Positions 49,763-60,682 of a DNA stretch of 64,000 nt are shown here, one piece after another. A program made the position numbers and the translations under genes. The stretch comes from Mesorhizobium kowhaii (GTDB lineage Bacteria > Pseudomonadota > Alphaproteobacteria > Rhizobiales > Rhizobiaceae). Below the pieces are notes generated by a model. That model did not search any database, was not told the DNA's origin, and saw nothing but the letters and a program-made list of their open reading frames with translations. Position 1 is the first letter of the stretch; each line of letters begins with the position of its first letter. The stretch is from contig NZ_MZXV01000013.1 in NCBI RefSeq assembly GCF_003253745.1, positions 620,001-684,000 of the forward strand. Direction: 5' to 3'.

Positions 49763-50763
49763 TTCTGATACCGCATGATCAGCGCCGCCAGCACCACGAT
49801 GGCGCCCACGGCAAGCGGTTGGTAGAAGGCCGACACGTTGAGCAAGGTCAGGCCGTTGACCAGCGCGGTGAGCATCAGCGCGCCGATGGCTGGCCCGAGA
49901 ATGCTGGCGCGGCCGCCGAACAGGCTGACGCCGCCGAGCACCACCGCCGCCACCGAATTCAGGAGCAGGCTGGTGTTGATCAGCGGCTCGGCCGAGCCGA
50001 TGCGGGCGACCAGAAGCAGCGACGCGATGCCGGCGCAAAAACCCGAGATCGTGTAGGCGGCGATCTTGACCCGGTTGGTGCGGATGCCGAGCGCTCCGGC
50101 GCTTTCGGCCTGGCCGCCGGTTGCCAGCAAATGGACGCCGAAGCGGGTGTGATAGAGCGCGATATGCGCTACAACGACGGCTGATATCGCTACCCAGACG
50201 GGATAGCCGAAGGGTCCGAACGAACCGGAGGCGAGCCTGAGCAGGAAGGTCGAGCCGACCATGGTCGGCTCGCCACCCGACAGGATGAGGCCAAGCCCGG
50301 TGATGCCCGACAGCGTGCCGAGCGTCACCACGAAATCCGGGATTTTGCCGGCGGTGATGATGAGGCCGTTGAAGAAGCCGACGGCGCTGGTCGCGGCGAC
50401 AGCGAGCACGCAAGCGATGAAGATGCCGTAGCCGGCGGCGTTGACGAGGCCGAGGATGATGGCGCCCAGCATGACGGCGGCCGCCAGCGACAGGTCGATG
50501 CCTGAGGTCGCGATGACGAAGGTCTGGCCGATCGACAGCACGACCAGGATCGCCGCCGCCAGCAGCAGTGCCTGCAGATTGGCGACGCTGAGAAAGACCG
50601 GCTGGGCGATGCCGAAGACGATGACGAGGCCGACCAGGCCGACGACGGATGCCCAGTCGGCCCAGAAGGAAGGATCAAGGAGGAGAGCCGACAGGGAGGG
50701 GCGGCTCTCCTCCGCCGCGCCCGCCGAATGGGCGGCGGGCGCGTTGTCTGAAGGCGTGCTCAC
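49759..50763 (-). CDS. sugar ABC transporter permease (CUT2/RbsC type)
   Basis: 334 residues with a ~30-residue Ser/Ala-rich cytoplasmic N-terminus and about eight or more membrane spans. The CUT2 permease marks are ATSGIDLSLAAAVMLGAI (about residue 85), GLIITAGKIPDFVVTLGTL and TNRVKIAAYTISGFCAGIASLLL. A GTG start at 50763 overlaps the binding-protein stop, giving coupled translation. Confidence 0.9.
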   Translation of the reverse strand: MSTPSDNAPAAHSAGAAEESRPSLSALLLDPSFWADWASVVGLVGLVIVFGIAQPVFLSVANLQALLLAAAILVVLSIGQTFVIATSGIDLSLAAAVMLGAIILGLVNAAGYGIFIACVLAVAATSAVGFFNGLIITAGKIPDFVVTLGTLSGITGLGLILSGGEPTMVGSTFLLRLASGSFGPFGYPVWVAISAVVVAHIALYHTRFGVHLLATGGQAESAGALGIRTNRVKIAAYTISGFCAGIASLLLVARIGSAEPLINTSLLLNSVAAVVLGGVSLFGGRASILGPAIGALMLTALVNGLTLLNVSAFYQPLAVGAIVVLAALIMRYQK

Positions 50764-51764
50764 TTCAACATCTCGCGGAAGGGATCGGGATAATCGCCGC
50801 CGGGGCGCGGGAAGTTCTTCAAGGACGCTTCCGCATTGTCCTTGTTGATCAGCAGCACAGGTGCTGGCACGTTGGCGGGCAGTTCCTTGCCCTTGGCGGC
50901 CACCGCGCAGGCTTCGACGCCCATGGCGCCGACGACATAGGGGTACTGAGCGACGGTGGCGGAGAGTTCGCCGGCGGCGACCGATTTCAGCGCGTCGACG
51001 ATGCCGTCGAGGCCGATCACCTTGACGTCCTTGCCCGAGGTCTGCACGGCGCGTTCGACGCCGAGCGCCATGATGTCGTTGGCGGCGAAGAAGCCGGCGA
51101 GATCCGGATGCGCGGCGAGGATGTCGGTGGCGGCGGTCAGCGCCTTCTCGCGGTCCCAGTCGGCGCTCACCATCACCACCACATCGAGCTTGCCTTCGAC
51201 GGCCTGCTTGAAGCCCTTGATGCGGGCGTTGCTGCCGACATCGCCGACGATGCCGGCGATCAGCGCGACCTTGGAGCCTTTCGGCGCCAGCTTCAGCATC
51301 TCCTCGCCGGCCAGCGCGCCGGCAGCGACATTGTCGGTGCCGATATAGGTCGAGACGGCAAAGCCGGCGGCCTTGGCCTGCTCGGCGTCGATGGTGCTGT
51401 CGATGTTGACGATCGGCTTCTTCTTCTGGGCGACCGGCACCAGCGCCTGGACGAGATTGGAGACGCTGATCGGGTTGACCAGATAGCAATCGAAGTCCTG
51501 CATGGCCATGGCGGTCAGGCGGTCGGCCTGGCCGGTGGCGTCACCCATGTTGGCGGCGGCCTGGACGCTGACATTGACGCCGTTGGCCTTGCCCTGCTCT
51601 TCGATGCCCTTCTGCATGGTCTGGAAGAACGGATTGTCGAGGCCTTTGACGATGGCGGCGACTTTGGCCGCGTCCTCGGCGTGGACGGGCGCCGAGATGA
51701 TGGTTGCAAGCATGCCGGCGCCAAGCAGATTTGTGCTGAGTTTCAGGCAATTGAACATGCGCAT
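50760..51764 (-). CDS. sugar ABC transporter substrate-binding protein (RbsB type)
   Basis: 334 residues with a Sec signal peptide (hydrophobic core, cleavage near APVHAED). The mature protein starts VAAIVKGLDNPFFQTMQKGIEEQ, the periplasmic-binding-protein 4 (ribose/LacI-like) pattern; FFAANDIMALGVERA and VKVIGLDGIVDAL are the second-domain marks. GGAGGAGG precedes ATG 51764. First gene of the importer operon. The ligand is likely a monosaccharide or polyol. Confidence 0.92.
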   Translation of the reverse strand: MRMFNCLKLSTNLLGAGMLATIISAPVHAEDAAKVAAIVKGLDNPFFQTMQKGIEEQGKANGVNVSVQAAANMGDATGQADRLTAMAMQDFDCYLVNPISVSNLVQALVPVAQKKKPIVNIDSTIDAEQAKAAGFAVSTYIGTDNVAAGALAGEEMLKLAPKGSKVALIAGIVGDVGSNARIKGFKQAVEGKLDVVVMVSADWDREKALTAATDILAAHPDLAGFFAANDIMALGVERAVQTSGKDVKVIGLDGIVDALKSVAAGELSATVAQYPYVVGAMGVEACAVAAKGKELPANVPAPVLLINKDNAEASLKNFPRPGGDYPDPFREMLK

Positions 51765-52250
51765 GTCTTTCCTCCTCCTGATTGTTTGACGATCTGCATC
51801 AGGTTCGTTGTTCGGCGAACGAAATGGCCGACAGGACGCAAGCGACCCCGACGCTTGGCGTGACAAGCTGCCGACAAGCCGATGCCGGCGGCAGGACTTG
51901 CTGCTTACGGCCCCGGTTCGGGCGCTTTTTCGTGTCAGGCATTGCTCCTCCCAGAGCGCTGGCCGATGCCTTGCCAGCGTTTCCGCATGTTTTATAAAAA
52001 ATTGACACGCGTCAAGATTTAAAATGGTGCGCAGTGATTTTGCCTGTGCTGCGCTGCGGCATGACTGGCTTGTGGAATGACAGAAGCCACGACGTGCGCT
52101 ACAACCACGACGCGAAAAAGATGCCCTACTGAGGGAACCTTGAGCACAGCAGTGGGCGCTGCGTCAAAAAATCATACCGTAAGGGAAACCACGCCCTGTC
52201 GTCGAAAGCGCCGGTGAGGCATGGGGGAGGCTGCATTGGGAGGTGACACG
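51765..52250. other. promoter region of the sugar importer and spacer
   Basis: 486 bases without a convincing gene. It holds the importer promoter on the minus strand. TTGAC-ACGC-GTCAA (52002-52015), flanked by an AT-rich stretch, is a perfect inverted repeat in its arms and may be the operator of a GntR- or LacI-type regulator. Short ORFs in 51780-52010 show no domain. Confidence 0.5.
52002..52015. promoter_or_regulatory. candidate operator upstream of the sugar importer
   Basis: TTGAC and GTCAA arms separated by ACGC, within AT-rich DNA about 240 bases upstream of the binding-protein start. The cognate regulator is not in the window. Confidence 0.4.
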
Positions 52251-52445
52251 ATGTCTGATCAGGACGACCTGATCCGCACGGCCATCGGGCGGTTGCTCGC
52301 CGAGAAGACAGGCGCCGCCGTCATATCGATGAGAGAGAGCATCACGGAGCTTTTGACGCTGACCGGTGCCGCGCTGGAAAGCCTACAGGACCTGCTGCTG
52401 GAGATGGCCGAAGTCCGCGGCATGGTGGTCGCTCTCGATCTTTAG
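52251..52445 (+). CDS. small hypothetical protein
   Basis: 64 residues, acidic and helical (MSDQDDLIRTAIGRLL, then ITELLTLTGAALESLQDLLLEM). GGGAGGTGA directly precedes the ATG at 52251, a strong ribosome site. No domain is recognised. Its stop is followed at once by a dispersed palindromic repeat. Helical heptad-like Leu spacing hints at oligomerisation. Confidence 0.5.
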   Translation: MSDQDDLIRTAIGRLLAEKTGAAVISMRESITELLTLTGAALESLQDLLLEMAEVRGMVVALDL

Positions 52446-52507
52446 AGCAATTCCAGGAAAAGTGTGAAACGGTTTTCCGTCCGGAATTGCGTCGAAACAA
52501 AGCTCTA
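52444..52507. repeat. dispersed palindromic repeat, family 2, copy 1
   Basis: Begins AGAGCAATTCCAGG and ends with GGAATTGCG and a GCTCT that closes the palindrome (GCAATTCC pairs with GGAATTGC). A second copy lies inverted at 60809-60865. The sequence type is common between genes of Rhizobiales. Confidence 0.7.
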
Positions 52508-52552
52508 GGATCGCGGCCGACCGGCCGGTCTCGGCCGGTCGTGCCATGCAAA

Positions 52553-52700
52553 TCAACCAGGCGCGCCGCCAAGGATGAAATCGGCGCAGCGGTCGGCGAT
52601 CATGATCACCGGTGCGTTGGTGTTGCCGCTTGTCAGGCGTGGCATGATCGAGGCGTCGCAAATGCGCAGGCGCGGCACACCGCGGGCGGCGGTCGGCTGC
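52553..52700 (-). pseudogene. C-terminal fragment of a GMC-family oxidoreductase
   Basis: The minus strand from about 52700 to the stop at 52553-52555 reads [17 protein letters not shown] then [18 protein letters not shown] and FILGG. This is the highly conserved C-terminal signature of GMC oxidoreductases (choline dehydrogenase and relatives: LRVADASVMP-x3-SGNTNAP). No start or upstream domain exists, as the frame is lost into the promoter of the next gene. It is the end of a deleted gene. Confidence 0.65.
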
Positions 52701-52839
52701 CTCGGTTAAGGGATAAATCTCCCCCACTCCTCAAAAATAATAGCGATCTCTCCTCTGACGCGCGAGCCGCGCGGCAGGGGCTGACTCTTTTCCCGAACCT
52801 CAAACGTCATAGCTTCAGTCAAGCATTGGAGCAGGATCA

Positions 52840-53598
52840 ATGAGCCTCAGGGATAAAACTGTCGTGGTCACCGGTGGAAGCCGCGGGCTTGGCCTCGGAT
52901 TGGTCGAGGCGCTGGTCGAACATGGCGCCAGGGTGACGGTCGTCGCCCGCGGTGCCGAAGCGCTGCAGGCGGTCAGCGTCCGGCTAGGGGTCGCCACGAT
53001 CGCCGCTGACGTCACGGACGAGGACGCTGCTCATCGCATCCTTGGCGAAATCCACCCGGATATACTGGTGCTGAACGCCGGTGCGACGCCGCGGATGGGC
53101 CGGTTGGATCAGCTGAAGTGGGAGGATTTCTCCATAGCCTGGGAAACCGACGTCAAAGCCGGGCTTTATTGGTTGCAGGCGGCGCTCAACCTGCCGCTCA
53201 AACCGGGCAGCCGCGTGCTGGTGGGATCAAGCGGCGCGGCCGTTACCGGATCGCAGATGTCTGGCGGCTATGGCGGCTCCAAACGCATGCTTTGGTTCAT
53301 GGCCAAATACGCCAATGGCGTCTCGCAGGAAAAGAACCTCGGAATCCGCTTCCAGGCCATCGTGCCGCGGCAGATGATCCTCGGCACCGGAACCGGGGAT
53401 GCTGCGGCCAACGCCTATGCGGGCTCCATGGGCATCACGCCGGAACAATTCGTCGCCCGCTTCGGTGCACCGATGCCGCCCCGGGCGTTTGGCGATAGGG
53501 TGGTTTCCGTGCTGGAAGATCCGCAATATGCCGAGGGCGTCGTCTTCGGCCTCAACGGCGATGCCGGAGTCACCGTCATGGAGGGCGCGACGCCTTGA
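52840..53598 (+). CDS. short-chain dehydrogenase/reductase
   Basis: 252 residues of the classical SDR fold: cofactor motif TGGSRGLGLG (about residues 11-20), NAG at LVLNAGATPR, and the active site S-x-n-YGGSK (GGYGGSKRMLW, Y and K spaced by three). The ATG at 52840 has AGGAT upstream. Its last bases overlap the start of a sigma-factor gene, so the two are translated together. Substrate unknown. Confidence 0.9.
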   Translation: MSLRDKTVVVTGGSRGLGLGLVEALVEHGARVTVVARGAEALQAVSVRLGVATIAADVTDEDAAHRILGEIHPDILVLNAGATPRMGRLDQLKWEDFSIAWETDVKAGLYWLQAALNLPLKPGSRVLVGSSGAAVTGSQMSGGYGGSKRMLWFMAKYANGVSQEKNLGIRFQAIVPRQMILGTGTGDAAANAYAGSMGITPEQFVARFGAPMPPRAFGDRVVSVLEDPQYAEGVVFGLNGDAGVTVMEGATP

Positions 53599-54530
53599 GC
53601 GATAGAGGGCCTGCCGTGGATCGCGACCGCCAGGAAGGGCTCCTTGCCCTTGCTGTCGCGTTGCGGCCCGAGCTGCACCGCTATTGCTCGCGCCTGATGG
53701 GATCGGTCATCGACGGCGAGGACGTCGTGCAGGACACCTTTGCCCGAGCCTTCATTGCCCTGGACGAGCTGTGCGAGGTGCCGCAACTGCGACCCTGGCT
53801 GTTCCGGATCGCCCACAACCGTGCGCTGGACCTGCTGCGCAGTCGCGCGGTCCGTGCTGCCGAGCCTATCGAGGCGGCCCTCGAAATTGTCGACGACGCC
53901 GAAGCCGACCCCGTGGAGATGCTGATGCGCAGGCAAGCCGTCCAAACCGCGGTGTCGCGCTTTGCGGAACTGCCGATCCTCCAGCGCAGCGTCATCATCC
54001 TGAAGGATGTGCTCGACGAGCCGCTGGCCGAGATCGCCAGCCTGCTGGATATCACGGTCGATGCCGTGAAGGGGCATCTGGCGCGCGGCCGCGCCCGGCT
54101 TCGGGAGATCAACGCCCACGCCACCCCGCTGCCCGATGCGCGCATCGCGTCCGCTGCCGTGGTCCGCTATGTCACCCTGTTCAACAAGCGTGACTGGGAC
54201 GGCCTGCGCGCGCTGCTTGCCGACGATGTGAAGCTCCATCAGTCCCTGCACTCGCCGCGCTCGGGTGCCGCGGATGTCGGCATGTTCTTCACAATCTATG
54301 CCAAGAGCGATGGCGTATGGGTCACGACCGCCTGGCTCGAGGGCCGCGAGGTGATCGCGGTGTTCGAACAGCGGAGCGACCCGAAGCCCGGCTATTTCAT
54401 GTGGCTGGAGTGGCGGGAGGGGCGGATCAGCTTCATTCGCGACTATCGCTATGTCCGCTATGTCGCCGACGACGCGGAACTGTCGCTGGTGGAGGACGCT
54501 GGCTCTTCCGGTCGCAGTACGGGGCACTGA
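53595..54530 (+). CDS. ECF-type sigma-70 factor with C-terminal SnoaL-like domain
   Basis: 311 residues. Sigma region 2 (DGEDVVQDTFARAFIALDEL and RPWLFRIAHNRALDLLR) and region 4 (LPILQRSVIILKDVLDEPLAEIASLLDITVDAVKGHLARGRARL) are followed by a ~120-residue NTF2/SnoaL-like domain (VVRYVTLFNKRDWDGLRALLADDV). This is the layout of large ECF factors that lack an anti-sigma and are controlled by their own C-terminus. The start is TTG at 53595, overlapping the SDR stop (TTGA); GTG 53616 is an alternative. Its partner gene suggests a response to reactive compounds. Confidence 0.88.
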   Translation: MSDRGPAVDRDRQEGLLALAVALRPELHRYCSRLMGSVIDGEDVVQDTFARAFIALDELCEVPQLRPWLFRIAHNRALDLLRSRAVRAAEPIEAALEIVDDAEADPVEMLMRRQAVQTAVSRFAELPILQRSVIILKDVLDEPLAEIASLLDITVDAVKGHLARGRARLREINAHATPLPDARIASAAVVRYVTLFNKRDWDGLRALLADDVKLHQSLHSPRSGAADVGMFFTIYAKSDGVWVTTAWLEGREVIAVFEQRSDPKPGYFMWLEWREGRISFIRDYRYVRYVADDAELSLVEDAGSSGRSTGH

Positions 54531-54574
54531 TTTCGGGTGTTCCATCGAGCAGGCGGCGTTCGGCAAGCAGTTCG

Positions 54575-55465
54575 TCAGCCGCCTCGGTAACGCAGAACCT
54601 CCACCAGCAGCGTCAGAGCCGGCGACGTGTGACGGCGGCTGGGATAGTACAGGTGATAACCGGGGAAGTACGGGCACCAGTCCTCCAGGACCCGGACCAA
54701 CCGGCCGTCCCCGACGTAGGGGAGGGCCTCGTCTTCCGGCATGTAGGCAACACCCAGGCCGTCCAGCGCCGAATTCAGGCGCATGCCGAGAGTGTTGAAG
54801 ACCAGTTGGCCGTCGCCCCGCACTTTCATCTCGCGGCCATCTTTCTCGAGGCCCCACGGAAACAGTCCGCCGTGGGTTGGCAGCCGCATGTTTATGCACT
54901 TGTGGGCGGTGAGGTCCTGTGGGGTTCGAGGGACCGGAAACAGCTTGAAGTAAGCCGGTGAGCCGACCACGGCCATGCGAATGTCCGGCCCGATACGGAC
55001 CGCCACCATGTCCTTCGCCACCTGCTCGCCCATCCGCACGCCGGCGTCGAAACCCTCAGCGACAATATCGGTCAGGCCGTAGTCGATGATGATCTCAACC
55101 TGAATGTCCGGGAAGTCCGGCAAGAAGCGCTTCAGCGCGGGCTGCAGCACCGACGTCGCCGGGTGTTCGCCAGCGGTGATGCGGACGGTTCCAGCCGGCT
55201 TTTCGCGAAGCTCGTTCAAGGTGGCCAGTTCGGCCTCGATCTCCTCGAAACGGGGAGCCACGGTATGCATGAGCCGTTCGCCGGCCTCGGTCGGCGCTAC
55301 GCTGCGCGTGGTCCGGGTCAGGAGCCGCAGCCCGATACGCTCCTCTAGGTTGCGGATGGTCTGACTGAGCGCCGAGGGCGAAACGCCCAACTTCGCTGCG
55401 GCACGCGTGAAGCTTCGCTCCTGGGCAACAGTCGCGAATGCGGCAAGATCGTTGAAATTCTGCAT
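54575..55465 (-). CDS. LysR-family transcriptional regulator
   Basis: 296 residues. The N-terminal winged helix (NDLAAFATVAQERSFTRAAAKLGVSPSALSQTIRNLEERIGLRLL) is textbook LysR; the substrate-binding domain follows. It is divergent from the two aldo/keto reductase genes, with a perfect palindrome in the shared promoter, so it most likely controls them. Convergent with the sigma factor gene. Confidence 0.92.
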   Translation of the reverse strand: MQNFNDLAAFATVAQERSFTRAAAKLGVSPSALSQTIRNLEERIGLRLLTRTTRSVAPTEAGERLMHTVAPRFEEIEAELATLNELREKPAGTVRITAGEHPATSVLQPALKRFLPDFPDIQVEIIIDYGLTDIVAEGFDAGVRMGEQVAKDMVAVRIGPDIRMAVVGSPAYFKLFPVPRTPQDLTAHKCINMRLPTHGGLFPWGLEKDGREMKVRGDGQLVFNTLGMRLNSALDGLGVAYMPEDEALPYVGDGRLVRVLEDWCPYFPGYHLYYPSRRHTSPALTLLVEVLRYRGG

Positions 55466-55473
55466 GGCCTATT

Positions 55474-55490
55474 TGTTAGCCCTTCTAACA
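55474..55490. promoter_or_regulatory. LysR-type binding palindrome
   Basis: TGTTAG (55474-55479), five-base spacer, CTAACA (55485-55490): perfect 6-base arms in T-N11-A form, nine bases upstream of the LysR start and in the divergent promoter of the aldo/keto reductase operon. Confidence 0.65.
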
Positions 55491-55603
55491 AGATCATATC
55501 AATTATAGCTGGTTATCACTCAGTCGGCCCAGCCCTATTTTGCGGGAGATGTCCCACAGCCCCCAGCCTCTCCAGCCTTGACCACCCCGCAAAGGATCTG
55601 ACC

Positions 55604-57777
<2,174 letters not shown>

Positions 57778-57878
57778 TTGAGGCCTGAAGCGCGACCGAT
57801 GCTGAAAAGCCGCCGCTGGGCGACGCCGATGAAGATGCTTCATCGACGGCGCCTGCGGCGCTTGCTTGGCCTCTGCGC

Positions 57879-58085
57879 TTATTTGACCTGGATCAGCAGG
57901 CCGAGCGGGGCGTGCGGGCCGACATGCATCAGCTCATAATTGGCGAAGGCGCCGGCGGGTCAGCGGCAACGCCTCGACCGCCGCCTTGGCCTCTTCGACC
58001 GTTTCGACTGCGCACGCTTTTGCGCCAGCGCCCTCGGACGCGGTGTGCGCGACCTTCGCGCGGATTTGCGCTGAGGGGGCGGCAA
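57879..58085 (-). pseudogene. frameshifted C-terminal fragment of a small protein
   Basis: Minus strand: SAQIRAKVAHTASEGAGAKA, then VETVEEAKAAVEALPLT in one frame, and after a one-base slip near 57957, AGAFANYELMHVGPHAPLGL to a stop at 57879-57881. The EEA-A-x-x-LPL pattern followed by NYEL resembles the ends of small dimeric ferredoxin-fold proteins such as muconolactone-isomerase-like proteins. The family call is a guess. Confidence 0.35.
58036..58079 (+). repeat. direct repeat, 44 bases, copy A
   Basis: Differs at three positions from 60683-60726, same strand. Both encode SAQIRAKVA on the minus strand. The copies flank the TetR-SDR-quinone-reductase group. Confidence 0.6.
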
Positions 58086-58093
58086 GGGCGGGG

Positions 58094-58660
58094 CTAACGC
58101 GGCTCAATCAGCGTCCGCGCTGCGTCTTTCCCCGCCGCGAGGATGCGATCCGACAATTCCGTTCCTTCCACCGCGCGAGCCAGTTGCATCGCGCCGATGA
58201 GCGTTGCGAAGACACCCAGCGCCACGCCTTCCGGGTCCTTGGCCTGCGGAAGTGCTTCAGCCAACTGGCGCACCAAAGTCAGCAAGTGGTCGGTATAGAC
58301 TTCGCGGGTTTCAGGTGGCTGACGTGCGAGTTCCGGCAGCAGCGCGGCGGACGCGCAGCCCTTTTCCGGATTGTCCCGGTGCTCGGCTGACAGATACGCC
58401 TCTATTCCCATCTCCGGGCCACCGGAGGCCAGTGCTTCGGCCAGTTGCTGCGACTGAAGCTCCATGGCCGCCGCCACGCTTTCGCGGACGAGCTCCGCCT
58501 TGGATTGAAAGTGCGGATAGAAGGCGCCGTTCGTAAGCCCGGCGTCGCTCATGATGGTTGCCAGTCCGGACGCAGCGATGCCGTCGCTGCGAAAACGGTC
58601 GGCGGCGACTTCCATGATCCGGCCGCGTGATGCGTCCTTTCGGCCCTTCTCGTAGCGCAT
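58094..58660 (-). CDS. TetR-family transcriptional regulator
   Basis: 188 residues. The helix-turn-helix reads ADRFRSDGIAASGLATIMSDAGLTNGAFYPHFQSKAELV, the pattern of TetR proteins of the AefR/AcrR group. The C-terminal domain contains CASAALLPELARQPPETRE, typical of the TetR_C_16-like or YxaF-related group. Divergent from an SDR gene, with a perfect palindrome between, so it probably represses the SDR-reductase pair and itself. Confidence 0.9.
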   Translation of the reverse strand: MRYEKGRKDASRGRIMEVAADRFRSDGIAASGLATIMSDAGLTNGAFYPHFQSKAELVRESVAAAMELQSQQLAEALASGGPEMGIEAYLSAEHRDNPEKGCASAALLPELARQPPETREVYTDHLLTLVRQLAEALPQAKDPEGVALGVFATLIGAMQLARAVEGTELSDRILAAGKDAARTLIEPR

Positions 58661-58685
58661 AGCCGCACTTCCTTTCTGCTATTGC

Positions 58686-58711
58686 ATTATGATCATAATT
58701 TGATATTATGA
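58686..58711. promoter_or_regulatory. TetR operator palindrome and half-site
   Basis: ATTATGATCATAAT (58686-58699) is a perfect 14-base palindrome, 26 bases from the TetR start; ATTATGA recurs at 58705-58711. The AT-rich block also suits the -10 regions of both divergent genes. Confidence 0.65.
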
Positions 58712-58763
58712 GTGTAATTCAACTGGGGCGAGAAGGCTAGCCCTCATGAGTTTGGAGCACGAA

Positions 58764-59579
58764 ATGAATATGAAATCCGGAAAAACCGCTGTCGTGACTG
58801 GAGCCTCCTCGGGCATCGGCCGCGCCAGCGCCGAGGCCCTGGCGCGGGCGGGGTTCACTGTCTTCGGAACGAGCCGCCGCAAGGCCGGCAACGAGCCGGA
58901 CGGGGTGACCATGCTGGCTTGCGACGTGACCGACGGCGAGGCCGTCGCGGCACTCGTTTCGACGGTGCTGTCGCGGACCGGCCGGATCGACCTCTTGGTC
59001 AACAATGCCGGCGTCGGCCTACTTGGCGGCGCCGAGGAATCCTCGGTCGCACAGGTGCAGGCCTTGTTCGACGTCAATCTGTTCGGTGTCATTCGCATGA
59101 CCAATGCGGTGTTGCCGTCGATGCGGCGGCGCGGCGAAGGGCGCATCATCAATATCGGCTCGATTCTGGGATTGGTACCCGCGCCATACTCAGCGCATTA
59201 CTCTGCGGTCAAGCACGCGCTCGAGGGCTATTCGGAATCGCTCGATCACGAGGTTCGCGCCTTCAATATTCGCGTCTCGGTCATCGAGCCGGCATTCGTG
59301 CGTACCGTCTTCGACCAGAACGGCATCGAGCCGGATTCGCTGTTGAAGGAATACGATCGGGCTCGGGCCGGGCTCAAGGCGCTGCTGAGCGAGGTGATGC
59401 CGACAGCCGATCGGCCGGAGGTGGTGGCGAAGGTGGTCGTCAAGGCGGCGACCGATGCCCGTCCGCGACGGCGCTACACCGCTGGCAAGGCCGCGCGGCA
59501 GGTCAGCCTCCTGCGCCGCTTTGCCCCCGCGGAGATGTTCGACAAGAGCTTGCGCAAGCAGTTCCGTCTGCCGGTCTGA
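58764..59579 (+). CDS. short-chain dehydrogenase/reductase
   Basis: About 271 residues of classical SDR type: TGASSGIGRAS (cofactor), LLVNNAGVGLLGG, active site YSAVKHALEGY with Ser in INIGSILG. ATG 58764 has GGAG six bases upstream; the in-frame ATG 58746 adds six residues. First gene after the divergent TetR regulator and 67 bases before the quinone-reductase-like gene. Confidence 0.9.
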   Translation: MNMKSGKTAVVTGASSGIGRASAEALARAGFTVFGTSRRKAGNEPDGVTMLACDVTDGEAVAALVSTVLSRTGRIDLLVNNAGVGLLGGAEESSVAQVQALFDVNLFGVIRMTNAVLPSMRRRGEGRIINIGSILGLVPAPYSAHYSAVKHALEGYSESLDHEVRAFNIRVSVIEPAFVRTVFDQNGIEPDSLLKEYDRARAGLKALLSEVMPTADRPEVVAKVVVKAATDARPRRRYTAGKAARQVSLLRRFAPAEMFDKSLRKQFRLPV

Positions 59580-59646
59580 ACATCAGCGAACCAAGAGATT
59601 TCACACATATGCGATACATCAAAATCACTTTCAGAAAGTCACCAGC

Positions 59647-60648
59647 ATGAAGGCATTCGTTGTCGACAAGTATAACAAGAAGGGTATCCTGCGGCTTGCC
59701 GAGATGCCGGAGCCGGCGCTCCAGGACAATGATGTCCTGGTCGAGATCCATGCCGCTGGAGTGAACCTCCTCGATTCCAAGATCAGGACCGGAGAGTTCA
59801 AGCTCATCCTGCCCTATCGCCGGCCCTTCATCCTCGGCCACGACGTGGCCGGGACGGTTGTCCGCGTGGGATCGAAAGTCCGCAAATTCAAACCCGGCGA
59901 CGATGTCTATGCGCGGCCGCGCGATGGCCGGATCGGGACGTTCGCCGAGTTCATCGCCATGGATGAAGCCGACGTGGCCTTGAAGCCTGAGAACCTCAGC
60001 ATGGAAGAGGCGGCCTCGATCCCCCTGGTCGGTCTGACCGCCTGGCAGACACTCATCGAAAGGGCAGGTTTGAAGAAGGGGCAGAAGGTCTTCATCCAGG
60101 CTGGCTCCGGCGGCGTGGGGACATTCGCCATCCAACTGGCAAAGCACCTCGGCGCGACCGTGGCCACAACCGCTGGTGCAGCGAGTGCCGATCTGGTCAA
60201 GGGTCTCGGCGCCGATGTCGTCGTCGACTACAGGAAGGACGACTTCGAGAAAGTCCTGTCGGGCTACGACGTCGTCTTGAACAGCCAGGACGGCAAAACG
60301 CTTGAAAAATCCCTGAACGTGCTGAAACCGGGTGGGAAGCTCATCTCCATCTCCGGCCCACCGGATCCCGAATTTGCCAGGGAAAAGGGCCTGAACCTGG
60401 TGCTGAGGCTGATACTGCGCCTGCTGAGTCGTGCCATTCGGGCCAAAGCCAAGCGCCGTGGCGTGAAGTTTTCGTTCCTTTTCATGGGAGCACAGGGCGA
60501 TCAGCTGAGCAAGATCACGTCCCTCATCGAATCCGGAGCGATCCGCCCGGTTGTCGATCGGGTCTTTCCCTTCGAAGCGACCAATGAGGCTCTGGCTTAC
60601 GTCGAAAGCGGACGTGCCAAGGGCAAGGTCGTCATCAAGGTCAGATAG
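59647..60648 (+). CDS. zinc-free alcohol dehydrogenase / quinone oxidoreductase-like protein (MDR)
   Basis: 333 residues of the medium-chain reductase fold without zinc ligands: VLVEIHAAGVNLLDSKIRTG, PFILGHDVAG, and Rossmann motif AGSGGVGTFAIQLAKHLGA. GYDVVLNSQDGKTLEKSLNVLKPGGKLI is the crotonase-like MDR loop. NADPH-dependent reduction of quinones or enones is likely. Operon with the SDR; both are probably induced when the TetR protein binds an electrophilic ligand. Confidence 0.9.
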   Translation: MKAFVVDKYNKKGILRLAEMPEPALQDNDVLVEIHAAGVNLLDSKIRTGEFKLILPYRRPFILGHDVAGTVVRVGSKVRKFKPGDDVYARPRDGRIGTFAEFIAMDEADVALKPENLSMEEAASIPLVGLTAWQTLIERAGLKKGQKVFIQAGSGGVGTFAIQLAKHLGATVATTAGAASADLVKGLGADVVVDYRKDDFEKVLSGYDVVLNSQDGKTLEKSLNVLKPGGKLISISGPPDPEFAREKGLNLVLRLILRLLSRAIRAKAKRRGVKFSFLFMGAQGDQLSKITSLIESGAIRPVVDRVFPFEATNEALAYVESGRAKGKVVIKVR

Positions 60649-60682
60649 CTTCCATGCCGGGCCGGTGCTCGGCCAACGCCTG

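Larger units (their letters stand above)
57778..58093. other. intergenic region with pseudogene debris
   Basis: 316 bases between the aldo/keto reductase pair and the TetR gene. The left part (57778-57878) shows nothing recognisable. The rest holds a frameshifted gene end on the minus strand (57879 to about 58085) and a direct repeat (58036-58079) shared with 60683-60726. Confidence 0.5.

Noticed and set aside
51799..52008. Small ORFs on both strands upstream of the sugar importer
   Set aside because: Mutually overlapping, no leader, domain or ribosome site.
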